Of a stretch of 64,000 nt of DNA, positions 15,636 through 23,274 are shown in pieces. The stretch covers positions 124,001 through 188,000 of the forward strand of contig OZ244910.1 in assembly GCA_965221735.1 (NCBI GenBank), given 5' to 3'. Numbering within the stretch: position 1 is the stretch's first letter; each line of letters opens with the position of its first letter. A program made the position numbers and the translations under genes. This DNA is from UBA2991 sp965221735 (lineage in GTDB: Bacteria > Chloroflexota > Dehalococcoidia > Tepidiformales > Tepidiformaceae). The notes beneath the pieces were generated by a model. The model was not told the origin of the DNA. It saw only the letters and a list, made by a program, of their open reading frames with translations, and searched no databases.

Positions 15636-15778
15636 CGCGCAGGGCGTCAGACCAGGTCGCCGGCAGGGTCTATCTGCGGGCAGAGCTCCACAAGGCCCTT
15701 GCGATCCAGTCAGGCAGCATGCTGGCCATGATGGTGGCCATCGCCGCGGTGGCGATCACCATCACAGAGCTTACCTAG
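15632..15778 (+). CDS. 48-residue membrane microprotein related to DUF1640 tails
   Basis: The GTG at 15632 overlaps the DinB stop (GTGA) and follows GAGGGGG. The protein is VTRRASDQVAGRVYLRAEL followed by HKALAIQSGSMLAMMVAIAA and a VAITITELT end. It resembles the C terminus of the DUF1640-like proteins at 6.7 and 13.9 kb (a short '+YL+AEL' coil then one membrane helix). Possibly a remnant or a minimal family member. Confidence 0.45.
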   Translation: MTRRASDQVAGRVYLRAELHKALAIQSGSMLAMMVAIAAVAITITELT

Positions 15779-15785
15779 GGAAGAA

Positions 15786-17477
15786 CTAGGCCCAGACCTC
15801 GTCGATCATCGCGTCCTCGATGTCGAACACTGAGGGGCCGTCGGGCATGGGCAGCGGCTCCTCCCGGAGCCACTGGGGCAGGCGGTCGTCTTCGCGGTCG
15901 AATCCGGCGCGCCGGTTGAACTCGCGCTCCGTCTCGATCGCGTCGCGCGAGAGCGCCAGCAGCTCCTCCTCGGACAGCGGCTCGCCGAAGCGCTCGCTGA
16001 TGAACGCCGCCATGTCGCCCGGAAGCGCGTTCGTGAACTGGCACACCCCAGCCGAGTCCACCGCCATCATCGTGAGCTGCTCCTGGCGGCTCTGCTTCAC
16101 GAGCGTGTCCGGCGTCGCCCCCCGCGCCGTCACCATCCCGGCCGTGTGATCGGCGCCCTGGGGACTGCTGCTGTAGGTGATGCCCATCCCCTTCAATGTG
16201 CGCGGCTCCCAGGCCGGGAGCCCCTGGCCCTTCACGACCGGCACCCGGTCGATGCCGTAGGTCGCGGCCACGTGCGCCGTTCCGCCCCCGATGATGCGTC
16301 CCAGCGGCGTGCCGCCGCGGACGTCCTCCTCCAGCAGCCGCTTCGTCCCCTCCCAGTCGCCCCACGCCAGCACGCCCGCCTCCATCGCCACCCCGATCGC
16401 ATTCCCCACCTCGATCGTGTCCAGCCCGATGTCGTCGCAGAGCCGGTCCAGCTCGGCGACCGCGTCGGCGGGACCGATCTCGAGGTTCGAACCGAGCAGC
16501 GCGATCGTCTCGAACTCGAGCGCCGTCGTCACGTGCTCGCCGTGCTCGTCGTTGTAGAGGATGGCGCACTTGATGATGCAGCCCGCCATGCAGGGCAGCA
16601 TCTTGCCGCCACGCTCCTTGCCGAGCTCCTCGATCACCTGGCCGCTAATCGACTCCGCGTGCTCCCAGCTGCCCTCCCGGTGGTTGCGGGTCGGCATCGA
16701 GAGCACGTTGTCGCGGTTCACGAACTTGATGACGCCCGCCGTGCCGTAGCGGCTCGTGTTATGGACGCGCGGGTCGTCCAGCACCATCTTGCTGAACTTC
16801 ACGACCTCGCCCTTGAACTCCTTCGCGTTCGCCCCGGGAACCGTGCGAACGCCCTCGGCGTCGTCCACGACGATCGCCTTCAGGCCCTTCGCGCCCATCA
16901 CCGCGCCGGGTCCGCCCCGTGCCGCGTGACGCGTCGGGCGGCCCTCCGGGTCCGTCACCGCTACCGAGGCGGAGGACATGCGGTGCTCGCCCGCCGGCCC
17001 GATCGTGGCCGCCGCGCGTGTCCGCAGCGCCTCGCCCACGAGCTCGCGGTGGAGGTCGTAGTTGCTGCGTCCCGCGAGGTCGTCCGCCCCGGAGAGACGC
17101 GCGCCCTTGCCGTCGATGTCGAGCCGCTTCCAGCCGTCGGCGGAAGCGCCCGAAACGACGATCGCCTTGATCCCGAGCCGCGCCAGCCGGTGCCCCAGCT
17201 GCCCGCCGACGTTCGCTTCCTTCGTGCCGCCCGTGAGGGGGCTCTTGAAGCCGAAGCTCGTGCGGCCGCTCGTCGTCACCGCCGTGCCCGCCAGCAGCCC
17301 CGGCGCGATGAACAGCTTCGCTGCCTCGCTCAGGGGATGGATGCGGGCGTCCGTCTCCTCCAGCAGCATCCGCGAGGTCAGGGAGCGACCTCCGAGGAGT
17401 GCGTACGCCTCGGGCGCGCGCGCTTCGGTCACGTCGCCGCTGGTCATGTCCACGCGGATGATGCGGTCGATGGCCAT
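15786..17477 (-). CDS. Aldehyde:ferredoxin oxidoreductase family protein (tungstopterin enzyme)
   Basis: A 563-residue protein of AOR type. The N-terminal domain (LLGGRSLTSRMLLEE, FIAPGLLAGT) and pterin-binding motifs (GRTSFGFKSPLTGG, NVGGQLGHRLARLGIKAIVV, GGPGAVMGAKGLKAIVV) are clear. Iron-sulfur Cys lie in LPCMAGCIIKCA (C-x3-C-x3-C rather than the C-x2-C-x3-C of the archaeal prototype) with a late DSAGVCQF. It would oxidise aldehydes to acids, or the reverse, with ferredoxin, but this CMxGC subgroup has no assigned substrate that I know. Repeated palindromes lie upstream (17.58-17.68 kb). Confidence 0.87.
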   Translation of the reverse strand: MAIDRIIRVDMTSGDVTEARAPEAYALLGGRSLTSRMLLEETDARIHPLSEAAKLFIAPGLLAGTAVTTSGRTSFGFKSPLTGGTKEANVGGQLGHRLARLGIKAIVVSGASADGWKRLDIDGKGARLSGADDLAGRSNYDLHRELVGEALRTRAAATIGPAGEHRMSSASVAVTDPEGRPTRHAARGGPGAVMGAKGLKAIVVDDAEGVRTVPGANAKEFKGEVVKFSKMVLDDPRVHNTSRYGTAGVIKFVNRDNVLSMPTRNHREGSWEHAESISGQVIEELGKERGGKMLPCMAGCIIKCAILYNDEHGEHVTTALEFETIALLGSNLEIGPADAVAELDRLCDDIGLDTIEVGNAIGVAMEAGVLAWGDWEGTKRLLEEDVRGGTPLGRIIGGGTAHVAATYGIDRVPVVKGQGLPAWEPRTLKGMGITYSSSPQGADHTAGMVTARGATPDTLVKQSRQEQLTMMAVDSAGVCQFTNALPGDMAAFISERFGEPLSEEELLALSRDAIETEREFNRRAGFDREDDRLPQWLREEPLPMPDGPSVFDIEDAMIDEVWA

Positions 17478-17587
17478 GCGGATGCCTGCTCCCGGTCTGA
17501 CTGTTAAGGGACGGAGGGACGGTTATCGTACAGTAGCGCCCGCTGAAGGCGAGCGATCCTGGAAGTGTTACGCAGGCCAGCGTTTCC

Positions 17588-17677
17588 GAACACGTCGCTG
17601 GGGACGTGTTACAGAAATCGCGTTTTGCGAACACGTTGCTGGGGACGTGTTGCAGAAATCGGATTTCTGTAACACGT
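17588..17677. repeat. 41-bp-spaced direct repeats plus inverted copy upstream of the AOR gene
   Basis: Copies at 17588-17620 and 17629-17661 (33 bp, two mismatches, 41-bp period) each contain AACACGT-n-GCTGGGG-ACGTGTT. Bases 17662-17677 are an exact 16-bp inverse complement of part of copy 1, making the palindrome CAGAAATC-G-GATTTCTG. This lies between the rhomboid stop and the AOR start, both on the - strand. Confidence 0.7.
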
Positions 17678-17684
17678 GGCCCGC

Positions 17685-18566
17685 CTAGAACAACGGGTCG
17701 AACCAGCGCGGCGCAACCACCGCCAGCGTCAGCCAGACCGTGCCCGCGCCCAGCGCCGCCACCACCAGCTCCGGCAGGGCCCGCAGTGGCATCGAGACAG
17801 CGGCCACCTGCGCGAAAGCGGGCCACCGGCGGAAGCCCCACAGCACCCCCGCCGCCAGCGCCCCCAGCAGCAACCCGCCCACGTGCCCGCCCAGCGAGAT
17901 GCCGGGAATCGTCAGCGAGATGACGATGTTGATGAGGAGGAACCCGAGCACCCCTGAGTCCTGCCGGTTGAAGCGCGACGCCCGCTCCGCCACCGCGATC
18001 GCCCCGCCCAGCCCGAACACCGCCCCCGAGGCCCCGGCCGTGAATGCGTTCGGGTCGAGCACGAGCGCTCCCAGCGAGCCGCCAAGCATCGAGACCGCGT
18101 AGAGCAGCAGCAGCCGCGCCCCGCCGATGCCGGGCTCGAGCATCCGTCCCAGCCACCACAGCACCAGCATGTTCATCCCCAGGTGCAGCAGCCCGTAGTG
18201 CAGGAACCCCGAGGTCACCAGCCGCCAGTACTCGCCGCTGTCGACCAGGCGCCCCTGGAGCGCGTAGTCGAAGTGCACCGACGTAACCGTGCCGCCCCAG
18301 AGCGACACGTCCCCGGTCGCGGCCGCCACCACGAACCAGACGAGGACGTTGACCCCGATGAGCGCCGTAGTCACGACCGGACGCTGCCGCGCCGCCAGCG
18401 AGAACTGCCGCGTCCGTCGCATTCCCGCCCGCACGCAGTCCGGGCACTGGAACCCGACCGCCGCCGAGACCATGCACTCGGTGCAGATCGGCCGTTCGCA
18501 GCGCTGGCAGCGAACCGCCGCCGCGCGCCGCTCGTGCCGGTAGCAGGGGGCTGTGCGAGTGCTCAC
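17685..18566 (-). CDS. Rhomboid-family intramembrane serine protease with N-terminal zinc finger
   Basis: A 293-residue protein. The N terminus is a B-box-like zinc finger (CYRH, CQRC, CTEC, CPDC). Six or seven membrane helices follow with catalytic GASGAVFG (Ser), HYGLLHLGMNM and C-terminal GGHVGGLLLG (His). The GTG start at 18566 is fixed by a TATACT box (18578-18573) 6 nt upstream; an open frame extends further but is antisense to the neighbouring gene. It would cleave membrane proteins within or near the bilayer. Confidence 0.88.
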   Translation of the reverse strand: MSTRTAPCYRHERRAAAVRCQRCERPICTECMVSAAVGFQCPDCVRAGMRRTRQFSLAARQRPVVTTALIGVNVLVWFVVAAATGDVSLWGGTVTSVHFDYALQGRLVDSGEYWRLVTSGFLHYGLLHLGMNMLVLWWLGRMLEPGIGGARLLLLYAVSMLGGSLGALVLDPNAFTAGASGAVFGLGGAIAVAERASRFNRQDSGVLGFLLINIVISLTIPGISLGGHVGGLLLGALAAGVLWGFRRWPAFAQVAAVSMPLRALPELVVAALGAGTVWLTLAVVAPRWFDPLF

Positions 18567-18572
18567 ACCGTG

Positions 18573-18578
18573 AGTATA
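18573..18578 (-). promoter_or_regulatory. -10 box TATACT for the rhomboid gene, leaderless
   Basis: On the - strand TATACT is 6 nt before GTG 18566. Confidence 0.5.
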
Positions 18579-18668
18579 GGGAGGCCGCCCGCTCGTCTTG
18601 GAGTGGAGCGTGTCTTCCCCGTACCCTCCGTGGCGACCGGCGGGCAGTCGCCGGCGGAGGACGCGTCG

Positions 18669-19634
18669 ATGGAAGCCCCGGCCCCGGAACCCGCCGCCTT
18701 CCAGTCGTGGCTGCGAACCCTCGACGGTTACGGCGAGGCCGAGGTGCTCGCCCTCCACCCCGTCGAAGGCGGCGCCTCCAACGTCATCCTGCGCGCGACC
18801 CTCGCGAACGCGCCCCTCCCCGCCGTCCTCCTCCGCCTGCAACGCGAGCGCGGCATCTTCGAGCCCTACGACGTCGTCCGCGAGGCGGCCGTGCTCCGCC
18901 GCCTCGCCCCCTCCCCCGTCCCCGTCCCCGCCGTCGCCGGCGAGGAACCCGACGCGGCTGCCCTCGGAGCGCCCTTCGTCGTGCTGGAGTGGGTCGACGC
19001 ACCTCACATGGGCGTCGCCGGTCCGGAGGCGAGCTTCAGCGCCTACGCCGCCATGGTCGTCCGCATCCACGCCCTCGACTGGCGCGCGCTCGGTCTCGAC
19101 GAGGTCCTCGCCGTTCCCGCCTCCGCCGCGGCCGCCACCCGCGCCGAGATCGAGGTGATAGCCGAGCGCATGGAGCGCCCCGGCGCCGATGCCCCCATCC
19201 TTCGCCGCGCATTCGAGACCCTGCGCGCGTGCGTCCCCGAAGGTGCGCCCGTCGGCTTCTGCCAGGGCGACATCAACGTCTTCAACTACCTCTTCCGCGG
19301 GGGCGAGGTGGCCGCCGTCGTCGACTGGGAGCAGGCCCGGCTGGGCGATGTCCGCAACGACGTCGCCCAGATGCTCGCGCTCGGCCACCTGAAGGGCGCC
19401 CCCTTCGGCCCCGTCCGCGACCAGTTCTTCCAGCAGGTCTACGAAGCCGCGCGGGGAGCGGGCGAGCTGAACGACATGGAGTTCTTCCGCGCCCGCTGGC
19501 TCTTCGAGCTGGGGGTCATCTACCACGGCTGGCGCGCCTTCAACGACGACCTGCCCTGGTACACCTGGAACCATTTAGAAGAGCTGCTGGAGCTGGCCCT
19601 CGATGAGGTCGAGCGCGCCCCGGGGCTTCGTTAA
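18669..19634 (+). CDS. Aminoglycoside-phosphotransferase-fold kinase (APH family)
   Basis: A 321-residue protein. It shows GGASNVILRATL (nucleotide loop region), PFVVLEWVDAP (hinge), the Brenner motif as FCQGDINVFNYLF, and VVDWEQARLGDVRNDVAQM (metal-binding DWE). The catalytic-loop His of HGDxxxxN is Gln here. Family members phosphorylate small molecules such as choline, homoserine or acyl-CoA-dehydrogenase-linked hydroxyacids; the substrate is not readable. A GTG further upstream (~18603) is an alternative start. The TAA stop overlaps the first putative Pho box. Confidence 0.8.
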   Translation: MEAPAPEPAAFQSWLRTLDGYGEAEVLALHPVEGGASNVILRATLANAPLPAVLLRLQRERGIFEPYDVVREAAVLRRLAPSPVPVPAVAGEEPDAAALGAPFVVLEWVDAPHMGVAGPEASFSAYAAMVVRIHALDWRALGLDEVLAVPASAAAATRAEIEVIAERMERPGADAPILRRAFETLRACVPEGAPVGFCQGDINVFNYLFRGGEVAAVVDWEQARLGDVRNDVAQMLALGHLKGAPFGPVRDQFFQQVYEAARGAGELNDMEFFRARWLFELGVIYHGWRAFNDDLPWYTWNHLEELLELALDEVERAPGLR

Positions 19635-19658
19635 CGGCCCCTTAATCGTCTGTTCATA
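19631..19658 (+). promoter_or_regulatory. Candidate Pho box: three 6-mers with 11-nt period
   Basis: TTAACG (19631), TTAATC (19642) and TTCATA (19653) recur every 11 nt. This is the spacing and approximate sequence of PhoP direct-repeat boxes (TTAACA-like in Bacillus). It lies ~110 nt before pstC. Confidence 0.4.
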
Positions 19659-19768
19659 TTTTCCGCCCGAGTGCTCGATACCGATGACCATCCCGGTCTG
19701 TTAACTGCGACCGGGCATGCTTACGCCGCGATGAGCGAGACGAGCGGCGCAGCCGCGGGAGGTGTTGC

Positions 19769-20716
19769 GTGGCGCTAGCCAGCCCCCCCGACGGCTCAGA
19801 CCTCGCCCGCGCCCTGCGCAAGCGGCCCCTCCGCCGCCCCGGCGAGAACCTCATCGTGGTCTCGCTCGTGCTCTGCGCGGCCGTCTCCATCGCGACCACG
19901 TTCGCCATCATCTACGTGCTCTTCTCCGATGCCATCGGCTTCTTCCGGGAGATCTCCTTCTGGCATTTCTTCAACCCCGGAAACGAGTGGCAGACGCTCT
20001 TCGATCCGCGCAGCTTCGGCGTCTGGGAGCTCGTCCTCGGAACGGTCAACGTCACCCTCTGGTCGATGGTCATCGCCCTCCCCCTCGGCCTCGCCGCCGC
20101 CGTCTACCTGAGCGAGTACGCCCACGTCCAGACGCGGCGCTTCCTCAAGCCCCTCCTCGAGCTGCTCGCCGGCGTCCCCACCGTCGTCTACGCCTACTTC
20201 GCCCTCACCTTCATCTCCGACGACGTTCTCCTGCCGCTGCTCGGCGGCAACGTCTCGTTCTTCAACTCGCTCTCCGCCAGCATCATGCTCGGCGTCATGA
20301 TCCTGCCCATCATCGCGTCCGTCTCCGAGGACGCGATGGCGAGCGTCCCCCGCGACCTGCGCGAGGCCGCCTACGGCCTCGGCGCCACCCGCCTCGAGGT
20401 CGCCTTCCGCGTCGTCTTCCCCGCCGCCATCTCCGGCATCATGGCCGCCATCCTGCTCGCCATCGCCCGCGTCATCGGCGAGACGATGATCGTGGCCGTG
20501 GCCGCCGGCTCGACCCCCAACCTCAGCCTCTCGCCCCTCGAGAGCATCCAGACCATGACGGGCTACATGCTCCAGGTCGCCCTGGGTGATGCCGCCCGCG
20601 GCACCACCGACTACACCTCGCTCTTCGCCGTCGGCGCCCTCCTCTTCCTCATGACCTTCGTCCTCAACGTGGCCGCCCAGATCATCGTCCGCCGCTTCCG
20701 CGAGGCGTACGAGTAA
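19769..20716 (+). CDS. pstC: Phosphate ABC transporter permease PstC
   Basis: A 315-residue membrane protein with about six helices and the binding-protein-dependent permease loop EDAMASVPRDLREAAYGLGATRLEV. LLAGVPTVVYAY and ARVIGETMIVAVAAG are typical of PstC. GTG start with GGGAGGTG upstream. Four-gene operon pstC-pstA-pstB-phoU; the periplasmic-type binding protein PstS is not in the window. Imports inorganic phosphate with PstB. Confidence 0.9.
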   Translation: MALASPPDGSDLARALRKRPLRRPGENLIVVSLVLCAAVSIATTFAIIYVLFSDAIGFFREISFWHFFNPGNEWQTLFDPRSFGVWELVLGTVNVTLWSMVIALPLGLAAAVYLSEYAHVQTRRFLKPLLELLAGVPTVVYAYFALTFISDDVLLPLLGGNVSFFNSLSASIMLGVMILPIIASVSEDAMASVPRDLREAAYGLGATRLEVAFRVVFPAAISGIMAAILLAIARVIGETMIVAVAAGSTPNLSLSPLESIQTMTGYMLQVALGDAARGTTDYTSLFAVGALLFLMTFVLNVAAQIIVRRFREAYE

Positions 20717-21624
20717 TGAGCGCCGCCGAGACCACCGCGCAAGCCGCCGTCACCCTCCAGGCCGAGGGAAGCGTCGCCCGGCGCCAGGCTTGGTCGCGGG
20801 CCTCGCGCTGGATCCTGCTCGTGGCCACCCTCCTCGGGCTCGTCGTCCTCGTCATCCTCGGCATCGATAACGCCATCGTCGGCATCCCCTCGCTCGACTG
20901 GGACTTCCTCTCGAACTACCCCTCGCGCTTCGCCGAGCGGGCGGGCATCCGCTCCAGCATCCTCGGCTCGGTCTGGGTGCTCGTCTTCACGGTCATCCTC
21001 GCCATCCCCGTCGCCGTGGGCGCCGCCGTCTGGATGGAGGAGTTCGCCCCCCAGAACGCCATCCTCACCACCGTCCGCCTTAACATCGCCAACCTCGCGG
21101 GCGTGCCCAGCATCATCTACGGCATCCTCGGCCTGGCCGTCTTCGTGCGGCTCATGGAGCTGGGCCCGAGCATCCTCGCCGGCGCCCTCACCCTCGCCCT
21201 CATGATCCTGCCGATGACCGTCATCACTTCCGTCGAAGCCATCAGCCAGGTGGCCCCGAGCATCCGGGAGGGCTCCCTCGCCCTCGGCGCCACGCGCTGG
21301 CAGACCGTCTGGAACCACGTGCTCCCCGGCGCCATGCCGGGCATCCTCACCGGCACCATCCTCGCCGTCGCCCGCGCCGCCGGCGAGACCGCCGCCCTCA
21401 TCATGATCGGCGCCTTCACCTTCATCGCCTTCGACCCCTCCCTCAGCTTCAACGGCCTGCTCGACTCGTTCACCACGCTGCCGATCCAGGTCTACAACTG
21501 GACGATCCGTCCGCAGCCCGAGTTCCGCGCGAACGCCGCTGCCGGAATCATCGTCCTCATGGTTGCCGTAATCGGGCTCAACGCCCTCGCCCTCGTCGTC
21601 CGGGACCGCCTGAGGCGCAACTGA
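20716..21624 (+). CDS. pstA: Phosphate ABC transporter permease PstA
   Basis: A 302-residue protein; ATG shares its first base with the pstC stop (TAATG). Permease loop SVEAISQVAPSIREGSLALGATRWQTVWNHVLP; NLAGVPSIIYGILGLAVF and RAAGETAALIMIGAF are PstA signatures. Partner of PstC in the membrane channel. Confidence 0.92.
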   Translation: MSAAETTAQAAVTLQAEGSVARRQAWSRASRWILLVATLLGLVVLVILGIDNAIVGIPSLDWDFLSNYPSRFAERAGIRSSILGSVWVLVFTVILAIPVAVGAAVWMEEFAPQNAILTTVRLNIANLAGVPSIIYGILGLAVFVRLMELGPSILAGALTLALMILPMTVITSVEAISQVAPSIREGSLALGATRWQTVWNHVLPGAMPGILTGTILAVARAAGETAALIMIGAFTFIAFDPSLSFNGLLDSFTTLPIQVYNWTIRPQPEFRANAAAGIIVLMVAVIGLNALALVVRDRLRRN

Positions 21625-21648
21625 CAGTAGTAGGATTGTGAGACCCAG

Positions 21649-22524
21649 ATGTCGATACGCGTTCGCACAACCACCCCCACCGACGACAAGGCCCGGGAGG
21701 CCCTGCGCGGCAAGCCGGCGGCCGAGCACAGGCCCTCCGAGAACGTCGCGAAACCCGAGGGCGAGCTCGCCTTCTCCATCTCGGACCTGAGCCTCTGGTA
21801 CAGCGGCAAGCAGGCCCTCACGAAGGTCGGCCTCGACATCCCCCGCAAGAAGGTCACGGCCCTCATCGGCCCATCCGGCTGTGGCAAGAGCACCCTCATC
21901 CGCTGCCTCAACCGCATGAACGACCTCATCCCCGGCGTCACCATCGAGGGCAGCGTCAGCTACCGCAACGCCGACATCTACGGCTCCGACGTCGACCCCG
22001 TCGAGGTACGGCGCCGTATCGGCATGGTCTTCCAGAAGCCCAACCCGTTCCCCAAGTCGATCTACGAAAACGTCGCTTTCGGCGCGAAGGTGAACGGATT
22101 CCGCGGCAACCTCGATGACCTGGTCGAGAGCTCCCTGAAGCGCGCCGCCCTCTGGGACGAGGTGAAGGACGACCTGAAGAAGTCCGGCCTCGCCCTCTCC
22201 GGCGGGCAGCAGCAGCGCCTCTGCATCGCCCGCGCCCTCGCAAACAACCCCGATGTCATCCTGATGGACGAGCCCTGCTCCGCCCTCGACCCCATCGCCA
22301 CCCTCAAGATCGAGGACCTGATGCGGGAGCTGACGACCGACTACACCATCGTCGTCGTCACCCACAACATGCAGCAGGCCGCCCGTGTCTCCGACTACAC
22401 CGCTTTCATGCTCACCGACGAGGAAATCACGGGGCAGCTTATCGAGTATGCTCCGACCGAAACGATGTTCACTCAGCCGGCGGATCAGCGCACGGAGGAC
22501 TACATAAGCGGGCGTTTCGGTTAG
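21649..22524 (+). CDS. pstB: Phosphate import ATP-binding protein PstB
   Basis: A 291-residue ABC ATPase. Walker A GPSGCGKSTLIRCLNRMND, Q-loop VFQKPNPFPKSIYENV (the PstB signature), LSGGQQQRLCIARAL, Walker B VILMDEPCSALDPIAT and switch VTHNMQQAARVSDY. The N-terminal ~45 residues are a non-conserved extension; an internal start is possible but no closer SD is seen. Confidence 0.95.
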   Translation: MSIRVRTTTPTDDKAREALRGKPAAEHRPSENVAKPEGELAFSISDLSLWYSGKQALTKVGLDIPRKKVTALIGPSGCGKSTLIRCLNRMNDLIPGVTIEGSVSYRNADIYGSDVDPVEVRRRIGMVFQKPNPFPKSIYENVAFGAKVNGFRGNLDDLVESSLKRAALWDEVKDDLKKSGLALSGGQQQRLCIARALANNPDVILMDEPCSALDPIATLKIEDLMRELTTDYTIVVVTHNMQQAARVSDYTAFMLTDEEITGQLIEYAPTETMFTQPADQRTEDYISGRFG

Positions 22525-22538
22525 AAGGGCGGTGCCCC

Positions 22539-23207
22539 ATGTCCCGAGAGCTCTTCCACCAGGAGCTCACCGACCTCCAGGATGACGTGCTCATCCTCGG
22601 CTCCATGGCCGAGAAAGCAGTCGTCGACAGCGTCGAGTCGCTTCGCTCCGCCGACCTCGAGTGGTCCCAGCGCATCATCAACGACGATGCCGCCATCAAT
22701 AAGAAGCGCTTCGACATCGAGGAGCGCGCCATCTTCGTCATCGCCTCCCAGCAGCCTATGGCTACCGATCTGCGCGCCGTCATGAGCGCCTTCATGATCA
22801 CCACCGACATCGAGCGCATCGGGGACCACGCCGAGGGTATCGCCCGCATCAACCTGCTCCTCGGCGCGTCCGAGGACGTCCCCCGCCGCATGGGCTACAT
22901 CCCCGCCATGGCCGACCGCGCCATCGCCATGCTGCGCGACAGCCTCAAGGCCTACGTCGAACGCAACGTCGACGAGGCCCGCCGCGTCTGCGACGCCGAC
23001 GACGAGGTCGACCGCCTCCAGGACGCCGTCTACGAAGAGACATTCCGCGGCATGATCGAGGACCCCTCCACGATCGAGCGCAACACCTACTACCTCTGGA
23101 CCGCCCACAACCTCGAGCGCATCGCCGACCGCTGCACCAACATCTGCGAGCGCGTCATCTACCTGGTCACCGGGCGCATGGAAGAGATCAACGTCTCCAA
23201 GTACTAG
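22539..23207 (+). CDS. phoU: Phosphate-signalling protein PhoU
   Basis: A 222-residue protein with two three-helix PhoU repeats. Metal-binding acidic motifs are FMITTDIERIGDHAEGIARI and NLERIADRCTNICERVIYLV (E-x-x-x-D pattern). It links the Pst transporter to the PhoR/PhoB-type two-component system and represses it when phosphate is plentiful. 14 nt after pstB. Confidence 0.94.
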   Translation: MSRELFHQELTDLQDDVLILGSMAEKAVVDSVESLRSADLEWSQRIINDDAAINKKRFDIEERAIFVIASQQPMATDLRAVMSAFMITTDIERIGDHAEGIARINLLLGASEDVPRRMGYIPAMADRAIAMLRDSLKAYVERNVDEARRVCDADDEVDRLQDAVYEETFRGMIEDPSTIERNTYYLWTAHNLERIADRCTNICERVIYLVTGRMEEINVSKY

Positions 23208-23210
23208 CCC

Positions 23211-23236
23211 GCGACGGGCCACGCTTCGCCCGTTGC
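23211..23236 (+). terminator. Hairpin closing the pst operon
   Basis: GCGACGGGC, 8-nt loop, GCCCGTTGC: a 9-bp stem with one G.T pair, beginning 3 nt after the phoU stop. No T run. Confidence 0.45.
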
Positions 23237-23274
23237 CTGGACTGGCAGCGTAGGGTTCCCGGCATGAGGCCCGA

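Noticed and set aside
17685..19574. 629-residue extension of the rhomboid gene to 19574.
   Set aside because: The extra part is antisense to the kinase gene and lacks any signature; a -10 box 6 nt before GTG 18566 marks the real start.
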